A DNA stretch of 64,000 nt from Verticillium longisporum (lineage: Eukaryota; Ascomycota; Sordariomycetes; Glomerellales; Plectosphaerellaceae), in assembly GCA_019188255.1 (NCBI GenBank), contig JAETXT010000006.1, positions 3,348,001 through 3,412,000 on the forward strand. Reading direction: 5' to 3'. A program made the translations under genes and the position numbers. Shown here in pieces: positions 45,277-56,770 of this stretch. Every line of letters starts with the position of its first letter. Position 1 is the first letter of the stretch. Under the pieces are notes generated by a model. That model did no database searches and was not told the DNA's origin. It was given only the letters and a program-made list of their open reading frames with translations.

Positions 45277-46274
45277 AGAAAGGGGAAGGGAGGGAGGGGG
45301 TCCCCTTACTGACTCACTGCCTGATGTGAATACCAGGAAAGCAGTAGCCCAGGTTGATTGACAGCTCACTTTGGGGCGGGCGGGTTTGCTCCCGGGGCGG
45401 TATTGCTTGCTTGTACTCTACGCTGGCCCGCCAGCGGCTGCCTTCCCCGGGCATCCCGGGGGCTTGAGGCTACATGTACAGCGCACGGGGCTTCTCCCTA
45501 CCGTCCTGGCGCCTCGCTGTTGTCTCGCCCAGCGGCCCTGTTCTGCAAGCCCCCGGGTTGCCGTCAAAGCCCTGCATGGGGTGCCCGGGGGGAAGAGTGG
45601 GAGAGAGGCGATGCTTGTTGGCAACTCGGCCTGACCGCCAGCTCGGGCGAAGCTCACTGGGCAGCGAGGGGGTGACCGAAAGGGGAGGAGGGGGGCAGCG
45701 GAAGGGGGCAAGCAGCAACAGAAGGAGGCGGTCTGGTCAAACACCGCTCCTTTTCTTGGTGTTGAGAGGCGCCAGCTGCGCTATGGTTATTGGGTTTGCT
45801 TCTCTTTTGCGTTTGCATGCCCTCGTTTCGGCGGCGGTCAGGTCCTCTCGTGGGGGGTGGTTTTGTCGGTGTCGAATGCGAATGCGCCGTGATGGGTGGC
45901 CACTTGTTTGGGGGTTGCTTCGGGGCTGGACAGTGGGATGAATCGATGCGTCTTAGTCGCTCACCTCCATTCCTGATCAATCGATTCTCAGCTTCGCTCA
46001 TCGCATCTCCCAGTGAGCTTTGTCGCGCCGCCGTTTGCGCAGCTTGGGGAGGCTCGTAACATCGTAGCGAGAGATGACGGTGACCACTCGTTCAGTTGTC
46101 CATTTAGAAGCAATGTATGCATGACTGCGCGACTCTGCCACCTCTTCGCCCCTTTCTCGGTCTTCAGCTGACGGCATCTCCTGTTACAGTCACAGTCGCA
46201 GTCACAGTCATCTGTAATCACGGTCTGCTGCCTGACCAACACGACCTCCCACATCGAGTGTCATTCGTCATCTG

Positions 46275-46298
46275 CCCCCCAAAATGTATTTTGGGGGG
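46275..46298. repeat. perfect 10-bp inverted repeat (hairpin)
   Basis: Arms CCCCCCAAAA and TTTTGGGGGG are separated by TGTA. A DNA cruciform or RNA hairpin is possible about 0.8 kb upstream of the gene at 47103. Confidence 0.85.
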
Positions 46299-46960
46299 GC
46301 AAGCAACAAGCCAGCAGCAGTGCAACAGGACGGGACGGCATTCTTGGCAAAACGCCCGAGACCTGGGACGACGACCCGAAAGACATGCTTTTCCATCGTT
46401 CAGACTGTTTTGCTTTCTTGTCTCTTATTGACTTGCCATGTCCATTTCCATCTCCGTCCGCGGGTCCCTATTGTGAAATGATTTACCCAGACTTTGGGGA
46501 TGGTCCCCGCCGTCGCTGGCCTTTTTTCCGCCTCGCCGGAACCGAATACCGACGGACGGACTGACTCAACATGTGTCTGTCTTTGTCTTGGCCCTCTGCC
46601 TCGGAAGTCGGGAGTCACTCCAGCGGGCCACAAGCCAAAAGCCAGAGCCTAAAGCCCCAAAGTCTAGGGCCCCCAAAGACCTGAAGCCCCGAGGCCCCCC
46701 CTAAAGAGCCTAGACCGCACACCCTCCCGCGGCCCACGGTCCCACGCCCCACGGTCTCGCGGCCACCCCCTCTGACACGCCCCCTTCCCACCCGAAGTCT
46801 ACACACCCCCTGACTCCCTCACTCCTGACCTCTCCCCCCCCACACCCTAGCAATCCCGACGAGACTGAAGGCGCCCCACCATCAATTTACCGTCTTTCCT
46901 TGCCTTTGCGCATACGACCGGACCAGATCCCGGTACACAAGGAAGGCTTCACCCTCGAGA

Positions 46961-46967
46961 TATAATA
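46961..46967 (+). promoter_or_regulatory. TATA-like element
   Basis: TATAATA about 140 nt upstream of the start codon at 47103, in a pyrimidine-rich leader. Confidence 0.5.
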
Positions 46968-47102
46968 TCCTCCTCTCCCCACCCCCTTGTTCCTCGCCCT
47001 CGATCTCTGGCTCCCTTTTCTCCCCACAGACAACAGACATTCCCCAGACTTGACAACGGTATTGTCACACATCTACCCGATCCACCACTACCGACAGTCG
47101 CC

Positions 47103-47574
47103 ATGTACGGTTCGTACGGCTCTTACAGCTCCATGGGCTCCCTCACCATGTCGGCCCCCATGGATATCACCTCGAGCAACATGCTCGCCCACGACAGGTC
47201 TTGCGCCTTTCCCTCGTGGCCGCGTCGCGACTCTCTCTTCGGCCGAGAGCGAGCGCCCGACATCCTACCTCTCGGACGACGATCTCTTCCCTTCGGACCC
47301 CTTTGAGGACGACGCCCACAGCGTGACGAGCACCGGTTCTTGTGCCTCGCCCACGGTGGCCGAGGACGAGATGCAACTCCAGCTTCAGATGGAGCGCGAA
47401 CGCCAGCGCCACGCCGCCATGGAGCGCGAGGCCGCCCTCCGCTACGTGATCAACGAGAAGGAGCGCCGCCGCACGGCCATGGCCATGAAGCGCCGTGCCG
47501 CCAAGGGGTCTTCGAGCTCATCCAAGAAGAGCCCCAAGAGCAAGCTCGCTTCCATGACGCCCATTTCCGAGTGA
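47103..47574 (+). CDS. short disordered fungal protein (CAFPSWPRR family), frameshifted
   Basis: A short Ser-rich protein of a fungal family I recognise only by its motifs. It starts MYGSYGSYSSMGSLTMSAPM, then DRSCAFPSWPRRDSL. The matching continuation (SERPTSYLSDDDLFPSDPFEDD, a coiled, Met/Arg-rich segment and a basic Ser/Lys tail ending SMTPISE) lies in another frame. The switch falls within the CT repeat at 47230-47240; a change of two extra bases (or one fewer) reconciles the halves. A 50-nt intron from GTCTTG at about 47200 could also join the frames but would remove the CAFPSWPRR motif, so I favour a frameshift. No catalytic domain; probably a regulatory or scaffold protein. Preceded by a very long gene-free region. 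Confidence 0.7.
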
Positions 47575-49237
47575 AGGGCCACTGCCAACGGCGATACCGC
47601 CACAGACAACACAACTGTAAGTGTGCTCGTAAACAACAACGACCAAAAACGTATGTGAGCCAATCAGCTAACAGGTAGATCAAGATTACTGGACGGAGTG
47701 TCATGACACTGCCATTTCCAAAACCTAGAGGCGCCTCTGCCTAGAGCCCAACGGCGAAATCAGGAATCGCCTTCGCGTGCCTGACCGCGGCATGGCATTT
47801 TGCCTCGGACCACGTCACCTGGTCAAGGCGAAAAACGCGACGAGGAGTTTTCGCATGTCGCTCATGACGCACCACACGACTCGAATTTGCGAGTGGCCGT
47901 GTAAGTGCGCGCGAGCAGGCCAAAAAAACACGACCACCAGTGGTGACGTGTGCGCCGCGACCGGGCAGCCATCAGAACAAGCCAGCAAAACAGGTTCAAC
48001 CGATTACGGACCTTGGCCCAGCTGAGCTTAGGCTTACCGCCCAGTTGTTGGCTGTGGGACCGACGGCCGACAGCCGACGGTGAAGAACGTGGGACAGCAC
48101 CCACGTTCTGCATTGAGCCCTCGGGGGCATTCGGGCGCTACTGTTCCCTAGAGCGGGATTTCAGGACATGGGCATCCCACCCACGGCCCCCCACACACTC
48201 GAAGCAATATCCACCTCCCCCACAGCCTGCTTTCTCTCTGCCGCCTTTCCCCTCCCTCCTTACCAGGCAGGCAATAGGCAAAAGCCAGTGAGAGCAGGCC
48301 CTTCGGCCCATCGTCGGCCGGCCGTCGGGCTCGCGTGGGAAATTCCGGTGGCCTTGCCTTGCCTGGAACCTTGTCCCCATTCTTCCTCCTTCGGCAGGGT
48401 TCTCGGTCTGGTCTGTGCCACCGAGGTTCCCTCTCCTTTACCCACGAATGAGATGGCTTGGCCATCGGGGAAGCACCGAGGTAGAACTACTCTCCAGCCA
48501 TTCGGTGCATCGCCGTACCAGCTTGTGCTCGGTGCTTCTCCGTGGGCCTTCGCGGTGTTTTCCGCTTCGCTTGCATTTTCTTGAATGATACCCCGAACTG
48601 TCGCCGCCGAGACTTACAGGCCTCGAGGCTGGCTTGGAGGATGGAACGCATGGAAGCAGGAGTTTTTGGCATTTGCACGGGCTACATACTGGCATCGCAT
48701 AACATGGCACGCATCGCATTGCATTGCATTTCCGGTCGTCTGCGAGGACTTGCTCGATTAATTGATACCCATGGAATACAATATCATTCACACTCACTTT
48801 GTTTATTCGCCTGCATGTGACTTGGTTCCCATGATGTCTGTCAATGCTCACTGCCTCGTTCTGGTCTCTAGCTCAGCAAGCCGCTTGCTCACAGACTGCC
48901 GAGGTTTTTTCAGCCGCGACACCACCACGGCAATTCGAGTCCTTGGTCCGACGATAAGCTGTACCACGGCATTTGTTGCAAGGGCTGAGCTGAGATGTAA
49001 GCTCTTCTTGCTTGTGATTGTGCTTGCGCTTGTGCACCGTGACTGCTGACGTGATGAGGCCGAGCTACGGTCCTCGCCGAGACACCCTTTTCACGCACAC
49101 AGTTCTTTTGTGAGTGATACAAGTAGGATGACCATGCACAGGTAGTATCAATATCATTTTATTTTCAATTTTGATTTCACTTTTTTTGAAACCCCCCACG
49201 GCTATCCCCGACACCGCCAGTGGAAGTAAGTAACCAT
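47575..49237. other. intergenic, no gene seen
   Basis: About 1.7 kb between convergent genes. Open frames near 48168-48584 (+) and 48148-48465 (-) overlap each other and lack features. Confidence 0.5.
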
Positions 49238-49844
49238 CTACCCAAAGTGCGTCTTCTGCTCGGCGTTCAGCGCCTCGCCAAGGTACGACACGCGGTCTTT
49301 TGTGTAATACTCGACATTGATGACGCCGTCAAGGCTCGCGGCCCCGCCGTCGAGCCCGCCGGCCTTGACGCACGTCACGTCCGGCAGGACCTCGAGCTCC
49401 GTGTAGAGGCTCGACCCGCAGTCGCCGCAGAAGAAGTGCTTGTTGATCTTGCCGCTGGCGGCGACGGCGTCCCACGTCCGCGGCGTGCCCTTGGTCACGG
49501 AGAAGGCGGTACGCGGCACGATGGCGTTGGAGGTGAAGGCGCCGCCTGTCCACTGCAATTGTGCGGGTGCTCTGGTCAGCATGGTGGTCGCCCAATGCAG
49601 CGGCGCTGGTCACGTCGCGTGGAGGTTGCCACGAGGGCTCGGCTCTCGTGCTGGAGCGGACGCTCACCTTTTGACAGTCGATGCAGTGGCACAGAGCCTT
49701 GGTCAATGCTTCGCCTGCAGAGTTCGAGTCGGTCAGCTTATGTTTCTTGTCGGAGACGATCCTCGATGACGCACCCTCGAATTGGTAGGCGATGGCCCCG
49801 CAGGCACAGCTTCCCTTGGTCGTCATATTGTCTTGTCTGCTCAT
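49238..49844 (-). CDS. GFA-domain protein (glutathione-dependent formaldehyde-activating enzyme fold)
   Basis: Small zinc-binding protein of the GFA/CENP-V fold; most fungal members have no known substrate. Exons: 49844-49775, 49714-49668 and 49552-49238; 143 aa. Zinc ligands are visible as SCACGAI, LCHCIDCQKW (spanning intron 2) and FFCGDCGSSLY. The first intron (49774-49715, GTGCGT...CTGCAG with a GCTGACC branch) is exactly 60 nt and has no stop, so the unspliced frame reads through it. I remove it because FEG joined to EALTKALCHC matches the family and the intervening 20 residues do not. The start is at 49844, with a second Met six codons later. Intron 2 is 115 nt. Confidence 0.9.
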
Positions 49845-52124
49845 CTGATTTGCCCGTCTTGGATCGCTTCAAAGGCCAGACATCCAGGTTCCCAGGCCGA
49901 GCGACTACTTATACCCCGTTGATGGCTCCAATGAACCTCGACAGGTTTTCGCCCCCCGCCTCAATGTCGGTCCAAGGGCGTCTTACCCACCGCAACCACG
50001 GCCAGTCTCGCTCTCACTCGCTTCAGTCCTAGCGGCCCGCCTTTTCGGGATTTGCTACTCGAAACTTGGTGATTCTGTGATGTTGCGAACCAGTCAGCAT
50101 CGTCGGCGTTTGAAGAAGGGCGGGGACAAGAACAGTGAGCCGATCCAAGTGCGGGGGAGAGACAATGCATTCGGCGCGGCACGCCCTTGGCCCGACGGCG
50201 CCATGACGTCGGATGGTTCGAGCTGCGGGAGCTCCGAGCAGCCCTAGGCTTTCAGGCAGTTCAAGCTTTGAAGCCTGAGAACTACAGATCTTTACAAGAA
50301 AGAGCTATGGATTGCTGCGGAGTTGGGGAAACCCCCCGAAAGAGGCCACTGGTTGCTGATGCCAGGTTACAACCCAGAAGACGTACCGCCGCTTCACCAT
50401 CGTCGTGGGCGACAGATCACGCATCGAAAACAGCCAACAGTATCCAGATTATTTGATGGGGCTCAACTACTCCAGCAGTCCACTCCTGTCATTGACGCTA
50501 CCCCCGAGTTGCGCTTCCAGAAAGTCAAACAGCTCTCCCCGGCTGCCCCCCCTCTCGCTCTTGCGATTCCTGAATGAGCGCTTCGCCTGAGCTGCCATTC
50601 GGCCTGACTTCGTTCGCCCAGCGCCTTCTTCGCCAGATGCTACTTGAGACCGTGGATCCTCACAAGTTGAACCGTGTCTCGACTTGCGTTCCCCAGGAGC
50701 AGCTCGCTTGCCCGCTTGGACACCAGGTATCCCTAAGATCCATCGGCCGATGCGTAGGTTTGCTGCCACGGGTGTTGGTCCCGCCGATTCGACCGCACGG
50801 TCTGCGTGTCCCCGCAGCAGCAACCCTCGTCAACAACACGATGAGACGCAGCTGGTCATATAATTCTCAAGATCTCTCTCTGCGTGTGAGTGAGGTCTCG
50901 CCGATCAGTCCGACACAGTGGTCATCTTGGCCGTAAAAATCACGAGCTGGTGTAGGTGGTAGGATTCTAGGTAGTCCGTGTAGGGCCGCTCTCGACTTCT
51001 CCTCGATGTGCTCCCCGTGCGTAGTTACTGCTCTTGCTATCGTGCGTGCGATGATATTGGCCTTAGCCGTCGCGTTTCCTTGACCCATCTGTGGCCTTGA
51101 CGAGCCGGGACGTCTTGATCGTTTTCAGCTTGCAAGTTTTGGAAAGTCATTCAGGACTAAGGTCAGCTGTGTGCGTTTACAAAGAGCAAGGCCATCGAGC
51201 AGCCCGGGCAAAGTCTGTCGAGGTCTCAGGGCGGCGGTAGCTCTGTGGACAAGGTATCATATGCCATCCTTGAGCCCGATAGCCTGCCGGTAAGCACCGA
51301 GATTCAGGCTGGTGTATCAAGACAAGTTTTGCCTTCGCCGAGCTTCGGCGCAGCGTTGACTTGCAATTGCACGGAGCGATTTCTCATGAAACTTTGCTTC
51401 ATTGATTCTGGACGATGGCAGGTATGTGGTTGTAACAGCTTCAGGAAGCAGTACAAGTGGAATATGTATGCCTAAATCGTCATCAATGTACCTCTGTCTG
51501 ATCAAGGCCATGAGAAAGTCGATGCGTCTCTGAACAACAATCAAGGTGGTAATATGTTTTCTTTCGCCGCACGCTTGTCGACAGTCTCTCAGGTTGTGTG
51601 ACTAAACCTGCGCTTTCTTTCTCGCAGTTCCTGGAAACACGGCCAGAAAATGGAACCCAGATGGCTAAGATGTCACGTTTGGCGACGAAGGTGCTATAGC
51701 AGAGGACGCGGATGATCACCGAGCTTGATCTGGCAAGAACCAATGAGACTTGCCCGACAGGATGCGATGCATCGTGCCCAGGACCCTGAAGGGGGCCTTT
51801 ATATTGGGCGAATAAAATAACCTTTGCTGCCAGATTAGTTGCTATTGTTTGTCTGTCAAGCTTTGAGCCTGGCTGTGCTGTAAAGAAGTGTGTTGTAATT
51901 GAACGCGGTGGCTGGGGTGGGCTTTGGTTACGTTGTTGAACAATATTTCGAGGAACCGTCATCATCCATCAATTGTGAACATTGGCCCACGATGAGCAGC
52001 GAGATGAAGCCTGGCTGTAAAGACTGTTGGACCCTAGTTAGGTCTAGAAGCAGCGATGAAGGAGAACCTTGGTGAAAAGACATGCCTGTAAGTTGTCACA
52101 TATCGTAGCAACCATTCGTATCAT
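49845..52124. other. intergenic, no gene seen
   Basis: About 2.3 kb without a supported gene. The open frames at 51483-51965 (-) and 50467-50823 (-) have no recognisable domain or splice logic. Confidence 0.5.
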
Positions 52125-52890
52125 GCTCGTTAGCGTAGCGCCTACTACCCTATAGTAGTAGGGAGTTAGTAGCTCTATCTGCTTTCCTATAGAAGAGGGC
52201 GTAAATAGGTATTTTCTTCTTATAATAACTATAAATTAGTTTTATATTATTATAGGTAAACTATTCATAATAGTCTACGAAGTCGCTATAAGCGGATCTC
52301 GTAGCTATTACACGATATAGGTCTAGTTTAGCAAAGGCGGTAATTTCCTCTATTAATTCTAGGGAGGCTTTAAGCTTAAGGGGGGTATAATATAAAGGTT
52401 ACTCCTCATCCTATTAGTCCTTAAAGGCTTATCGGTATTCTTTTCTTAATAGTCTTCGTAGGTAGCTAAAGGTTAGGGTACGGTCGGCGTTAGCGAGTAG
52501 TAGTATAGTAGTACCTCTCTTAGTAAAGGTATCCGCCGTTTCGTTCCTTAGAATATCCTAGTAGTTTAGGGACTATTTAATATTTACTATAATATTAGCA
52601 TTTTACTATATAATCTTAAAGTCTAGGGCCGCTTCTTACGATAAGATTAAGGGGGTTCAATTAAGGTACTAGATCGCTAACGTACTATCGATATATATTA
52701 TTACTACTATAGTAATACTATCGATATATAAGCTAAGGCGTTCCTTAAGCCCTGCTCTAGCTCCCTCTATCTTCGTATCGAATACTTCAGCTCGTAGGAG
52801 GGCCTAGTATCCTTTATAGATTAGGGTGTTATGACTTCCTTTAAAGATAGCGAAGCCGAAGCCTATGCAGTTCTTGACTTAGACCCGTCT
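52125..52890 (-). mobile_element. RIP-degraded LINE (Tad1/I-like) relic, RNase H end
   Basis: An abruptly AT-rich block (many TA steps) between normal-GC flanks. On the minus strand the 52.4-52.7 kb part reads, with several stops, as the end of an RNase H domain (ILRNETADTFTKRG, cf. the IPGNEAADxLAKxG consensus) followed by LLANADRTLTFSYLRRLLR. Further on, RVIATRSAYSDFVDYYE then FYRKA matches the C-terminal tail of fungal non-LTR elements, where a CxC-type zinc motif has become Tyr-rich. The C-to-T type changes (Cys to Tyr, Gln to stop) are the mark of repeat-induced point mutation. Non-functional. Only the 3' end of the element is present; the flanks do not show target-site duplications that I can recognise. 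Confidence 0.85.
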
Positions 52891-55800
52891 GAGAAGACGA
52901 GCAGGTGTGAGGTTGGGAGTTTCGTGACCTAGTCTCGCTATGAGTAGTGTAGCATGGTACGAGATGATATTCCACGTGCCCCTTTTAATGTCGGGCGACA
53001 GACAGCTCGATAGAACATCACTCTTGCCGGTCACTGCGTCACATGTCTTTGTAGAATTTGAGGGTGGTGCAACCTGAACGGAGATAGGCAAGTGGTTTTC
53101 ACCACCTGGCTCTCGTATGTTGTCCTATCGTCGCTTTGTCACGCACCAGTGTGGCATTTGTGCCAAACTCATCTTGATTCGAACTTCAATAGTCTCTATG
53201 TTTGCGCGCCGAGAGGCTCTCGGCAAGTGCCTGTCTGTTCTTATGAGGCTCGGGAAACCAGAGCTTGTGACAAGGAATTGGTAGCAGCCATGGCTATGAC
53301 AGATTTGGAAGATCAAAGCATGGCGCTGGCCTAGATCTTTCTTTATTGCCAGCTTAGTACGAATGCGGGTTCATATAAAAGGAGTCTCGCATCGAGTTAA
53401 GGCAAAATATTTTGGTTTCTTGGGAGTCTCTAGATAGGTAAAATACTCGATGCCCTTCCTTCAATTGTAGCCCGTTCGCCCTCCTTACAACTACTTCTTC
53501 TTTACGCTCAGCATCTTCTCCTGGCTCCCTGCAACTAAGCACCAGGCAGTCCTCTGTCAGTGTAAGTCCTCAAAGATCAGATGTGATACAAGGCATACGT
53601 CGACATGTTCTGCCAGCAGGTTTGGTTCAGCGGTTCAGAAACGCATCTGGTCTTGGTGCATACATATTGGCGAGATTGTGTGCCGTGTTTCCAAATCACT
53701 AAATTATACAGAGAGCCTTAATCGGACGCACGCGTGGCGTGGTCATCGAGATGGTCTACCGTGATGCCTGCTGGGCTGTATCTTCTATTCGAACTTAGCA
53801 TTCTACACAACCACCTTTCCTGTGCTCCTCAACGAGAGAAGGAAGGGCTAGTTGGTTTCAAATTCAGAATCTGCGACAAGTACGAAGATCTGAAGGATGC
53901 TTGAGGGTAAGTATCACGAGCGCTGTCGGACAAGCCTGGTCATATGAAGTGAGAATTTGCCAAGACACTGCGAATAACTTCACTTTGTATCCACTTCCGG
54001 GTATCCAAAGGAATTCTTCCGCTACCAGTAGACATCATCATGAGGTCCAATGTCAAGCGATCGCAACGGGCTCGAGAGCCAACAAGAGAACGAGTGAAGG
54101 ACACTCGCATCTCCCATCCTGCGCCCCAAGATCAGCGACTCATGAGGCACGTCAGCTGATCGCGACAAAACAACCCCTTCGCGCCGACCCCTCGAATCCC
54201 ATCACAGTGAATCGCCCGCGCCGCCCCGCGCATCACACCGCCCCAAAAAGCCCGGCGCTTGAGCGGGAAGCGAGGGCCAGCCCGTGCCGCAACGGAAGGT
54301 GGGCCCTCGCTTCTCCATCCCTCTAAAGCGTTCCAACGTCAATCGCCCCCTTCTCTTCTTACCTGATGCTGACTAGCTTGGGGGTGGAAAGACTGTTGGA
54401 AAAGCGGCGGCGTGCACATTAGGGCAGGCATTGCGGCGAGAAGTGGCGCGACAGCGCGAGAAAGGAACGTGCATGTGACGGGACCAGGGGGGGAGGGGCC
54501 TTGGTGGGCTCCGTGGTGATGTGATGATCTTGCAGGGTGTGCAGGCGCTGAGTGATCCGTATGATGGGGTGGGGGATCTTGGCATTGGTCGTGTGGACAG
54601 TAAGGGGACGCAACGCGAGGGCGAACGAGTAGACAATCATTCGTCATGTGCTATTGATTGCATTTCATCGATTTTGCGACAAGTTTCGACTCTCCGCGTC
54701 CATGCCGTAGATTCCGATGCGTCAGGCGTCGGTGATCCCCGCGATTGGGCGTGTAGCTCTGATGCATGCTTGATAGGCAGATGAAGCTCCTGCTGGTTTT
54801 GTCTGAGGCATAATGTGACGAAACGGCGTACGTGCTGATATCGAACATGTACGCCATTCGACCTAGCAATCTGGCGTGTCGTCGTTGAGCCTCCTCAGTG
54901 GACATGCCAGGCGTTGCACCCTTCATCTCAGACAATCCAGCCCGCCAATGACACGGCGAAAGACCGCTGCGAAGCATCACACGTTGCCAGAGCATGCAAC
55001 CCACCCCGAAACACCAATGGAAAGGCCCGCAGCAGTTTTGAGTCACGGGGCAGCAGGTTTCTGGGCAGTGCCTTATCCACAAGAGGGTCACGCCCCGATA
55101 TGTCGTCGGGACAGATCGGACGTCGCTGACAAGTGAGGAGCTTTGTTCTTTGGCTTGAAGGATGATAATGAGGCGTCATTCGAACGACTTGAGCCCCATG
55201 GAAGCAATGACCTGGTTGGTTTAGAGTGCGCCGTGCCTGCGCATCCCATCGGCGCGGGGGCATCAATATGGAGACCGAATTAACATGTCTGGACTTGATA
55301 AGACGATGGGCCAGATTATAGAGTACTGTATGATGGTTTCGGTATAAGAGCTACTTGTCGAAGGCTGTGTCTGACACTGGGAATCATACTTGATTCCAAC
55401 ATCGGCTCTAAAAGTGGTGAGGTGAAAGTCGGAATAGTCCTGTGTTTACAGTCTTTGTGCCTATTTGCTTTCTTCTTTGCAGCTCAGAACGACTAGCTTA
55501 TAAGGTGTCCAACTGCTTGACAACTTGGCGGGAAACTTTGAGCGGTATATCCAGCTGGAAGTGATACCACGGAACTTCTGTTGAAAAGGGGACGGGACAG
55601 TCGAAGCACCAAACGTCAGGCCAGATACAACATAGGAAGCATATTAGCTGACTAGATTGTAGACAGATGGGATTTGTCCGTCTTCGATGATCCGCCAACA
55701 GCGCCATGTCGTCCCTTGCTTGAATCGGGGCAGCAGTATTACGTGAGCACATCTTATCGAATCTACTGCATCTTGAAAGACATAATAAGCGATGCAGCGC

Positions 55801-56755
55801 GTTGGAGAAAAAGATGAGTCCAGATTGTGATACAGTAAAAAGACTATACGCTCCTTTGGACCCCCACATAGGACGACTAGCTCATCTACTCCCGCCCAGA
55901 GATGACCCAATGCGGTTCAAGCAAGCTCATGACGCGCGTGATGCCACGATGGTGGTCGTTTATGTTGGCGCTAGGGCAAGAACATGGTTCATGCCTCTGT
56001 CAGAGATCGAATGCACAAAGTGAATCTGAAGCGGGCCATGTTAGGTGGACTAGGTCGTGATGATCCCTCTGGTGGACTTTTGAAAATCACTCGAATTCAA
56101 TGGCGCAAGAGAAAACAATCATCAGGAGCTCGCCTAAACACACCTTTGCAAAGTCTGACCTGGTTCGGCAAATGAACACCCAATCCATGCAGTTGAGCGT
56201 TTTCATGCCCAGTGGGAGGGCAGGGCGACCGTTGCAAATGACAGCCTTGACTCGAACCTGGTTGCCGTGCGCCATACACATACGATAGCCAGCCTCATAA
56301 GATGGAAAACGGGCTGCAAGGCGGGTGATATTGTGATTCAGTACGAAATGGGTGATGAGGGGCGCGACCCTGGCCTGACTTTACCCCCGGCAAGCCCGTC
56401 AGCTTCGAGGCGCTGCTCCCGCGAGCATTAGCATGTCTGCCCAGCACATCCCGCACCACCCTTGGTGGAGTGGACATCACATTCCGATCCTGGCGAAAAT
56501 CGGGCTGTTTGAATGAACTCGCAGGATCGCCAGGGCTTTGTCAACATTGCCAGCTGAACGAGCTACCGACTGCAAGGCTGGTCTATAGCACTGACTTCGG
56601 CCTAACACGAAGACAGACGAAGCCCGGTCTGCAAATCTTTTACATCTCCCAGGCTTCTTGTCGGCCGATCATGTCGTGCACCCGGAGGTAAGCACAGACC
56701 CCGGGAACTGACATGGGGCAGCGGCAGATCGGACCTGATGGCGGGCTTCCCGCTC

Positions 56756-56770
56756 AGCTAGGTACCTAGT
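56756..56770. repeat. GGTACC/CCTAG palindromic motif
   Basis: AGCTAGGTACCTAGT, a short member of the intergenic motif family. Confidence 0.5.

Larger units (their letters stand above)
40607..47102. other. gene-poor 6.5 kb stretch
   Basis: I find no protein gene, tRNA or transposon here. Composition is mixed, becoming GC- and C-rich towards 46.6-46.85 kb. Overlapping open frames on both strands (for example 44792-45361 and 44893-45369) mirror each other and lack domains. It may be the long upstream regulatory region and 5' UTR of the gene starting at 47103, or hold unannotated non-coding RNA. Confidence 0.5.

Noticed and set aside
44792..45369. Overlapping frames of 189 (+) and 158 (-) codons
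   Set aside because: The two mirror each other across GC-rich, repeat-containing DNA including a 16-G run; no family features on either strand.
49220..50032. 270-codon plus-strand frame
   Set aside because: Antisense to the GFA gene.
54651..55091. 146-codon Cys/His-containing minus-strand frame
   Set aside because: Cys and His spacing does not match any zinc-finger pattern; composition is random-like.
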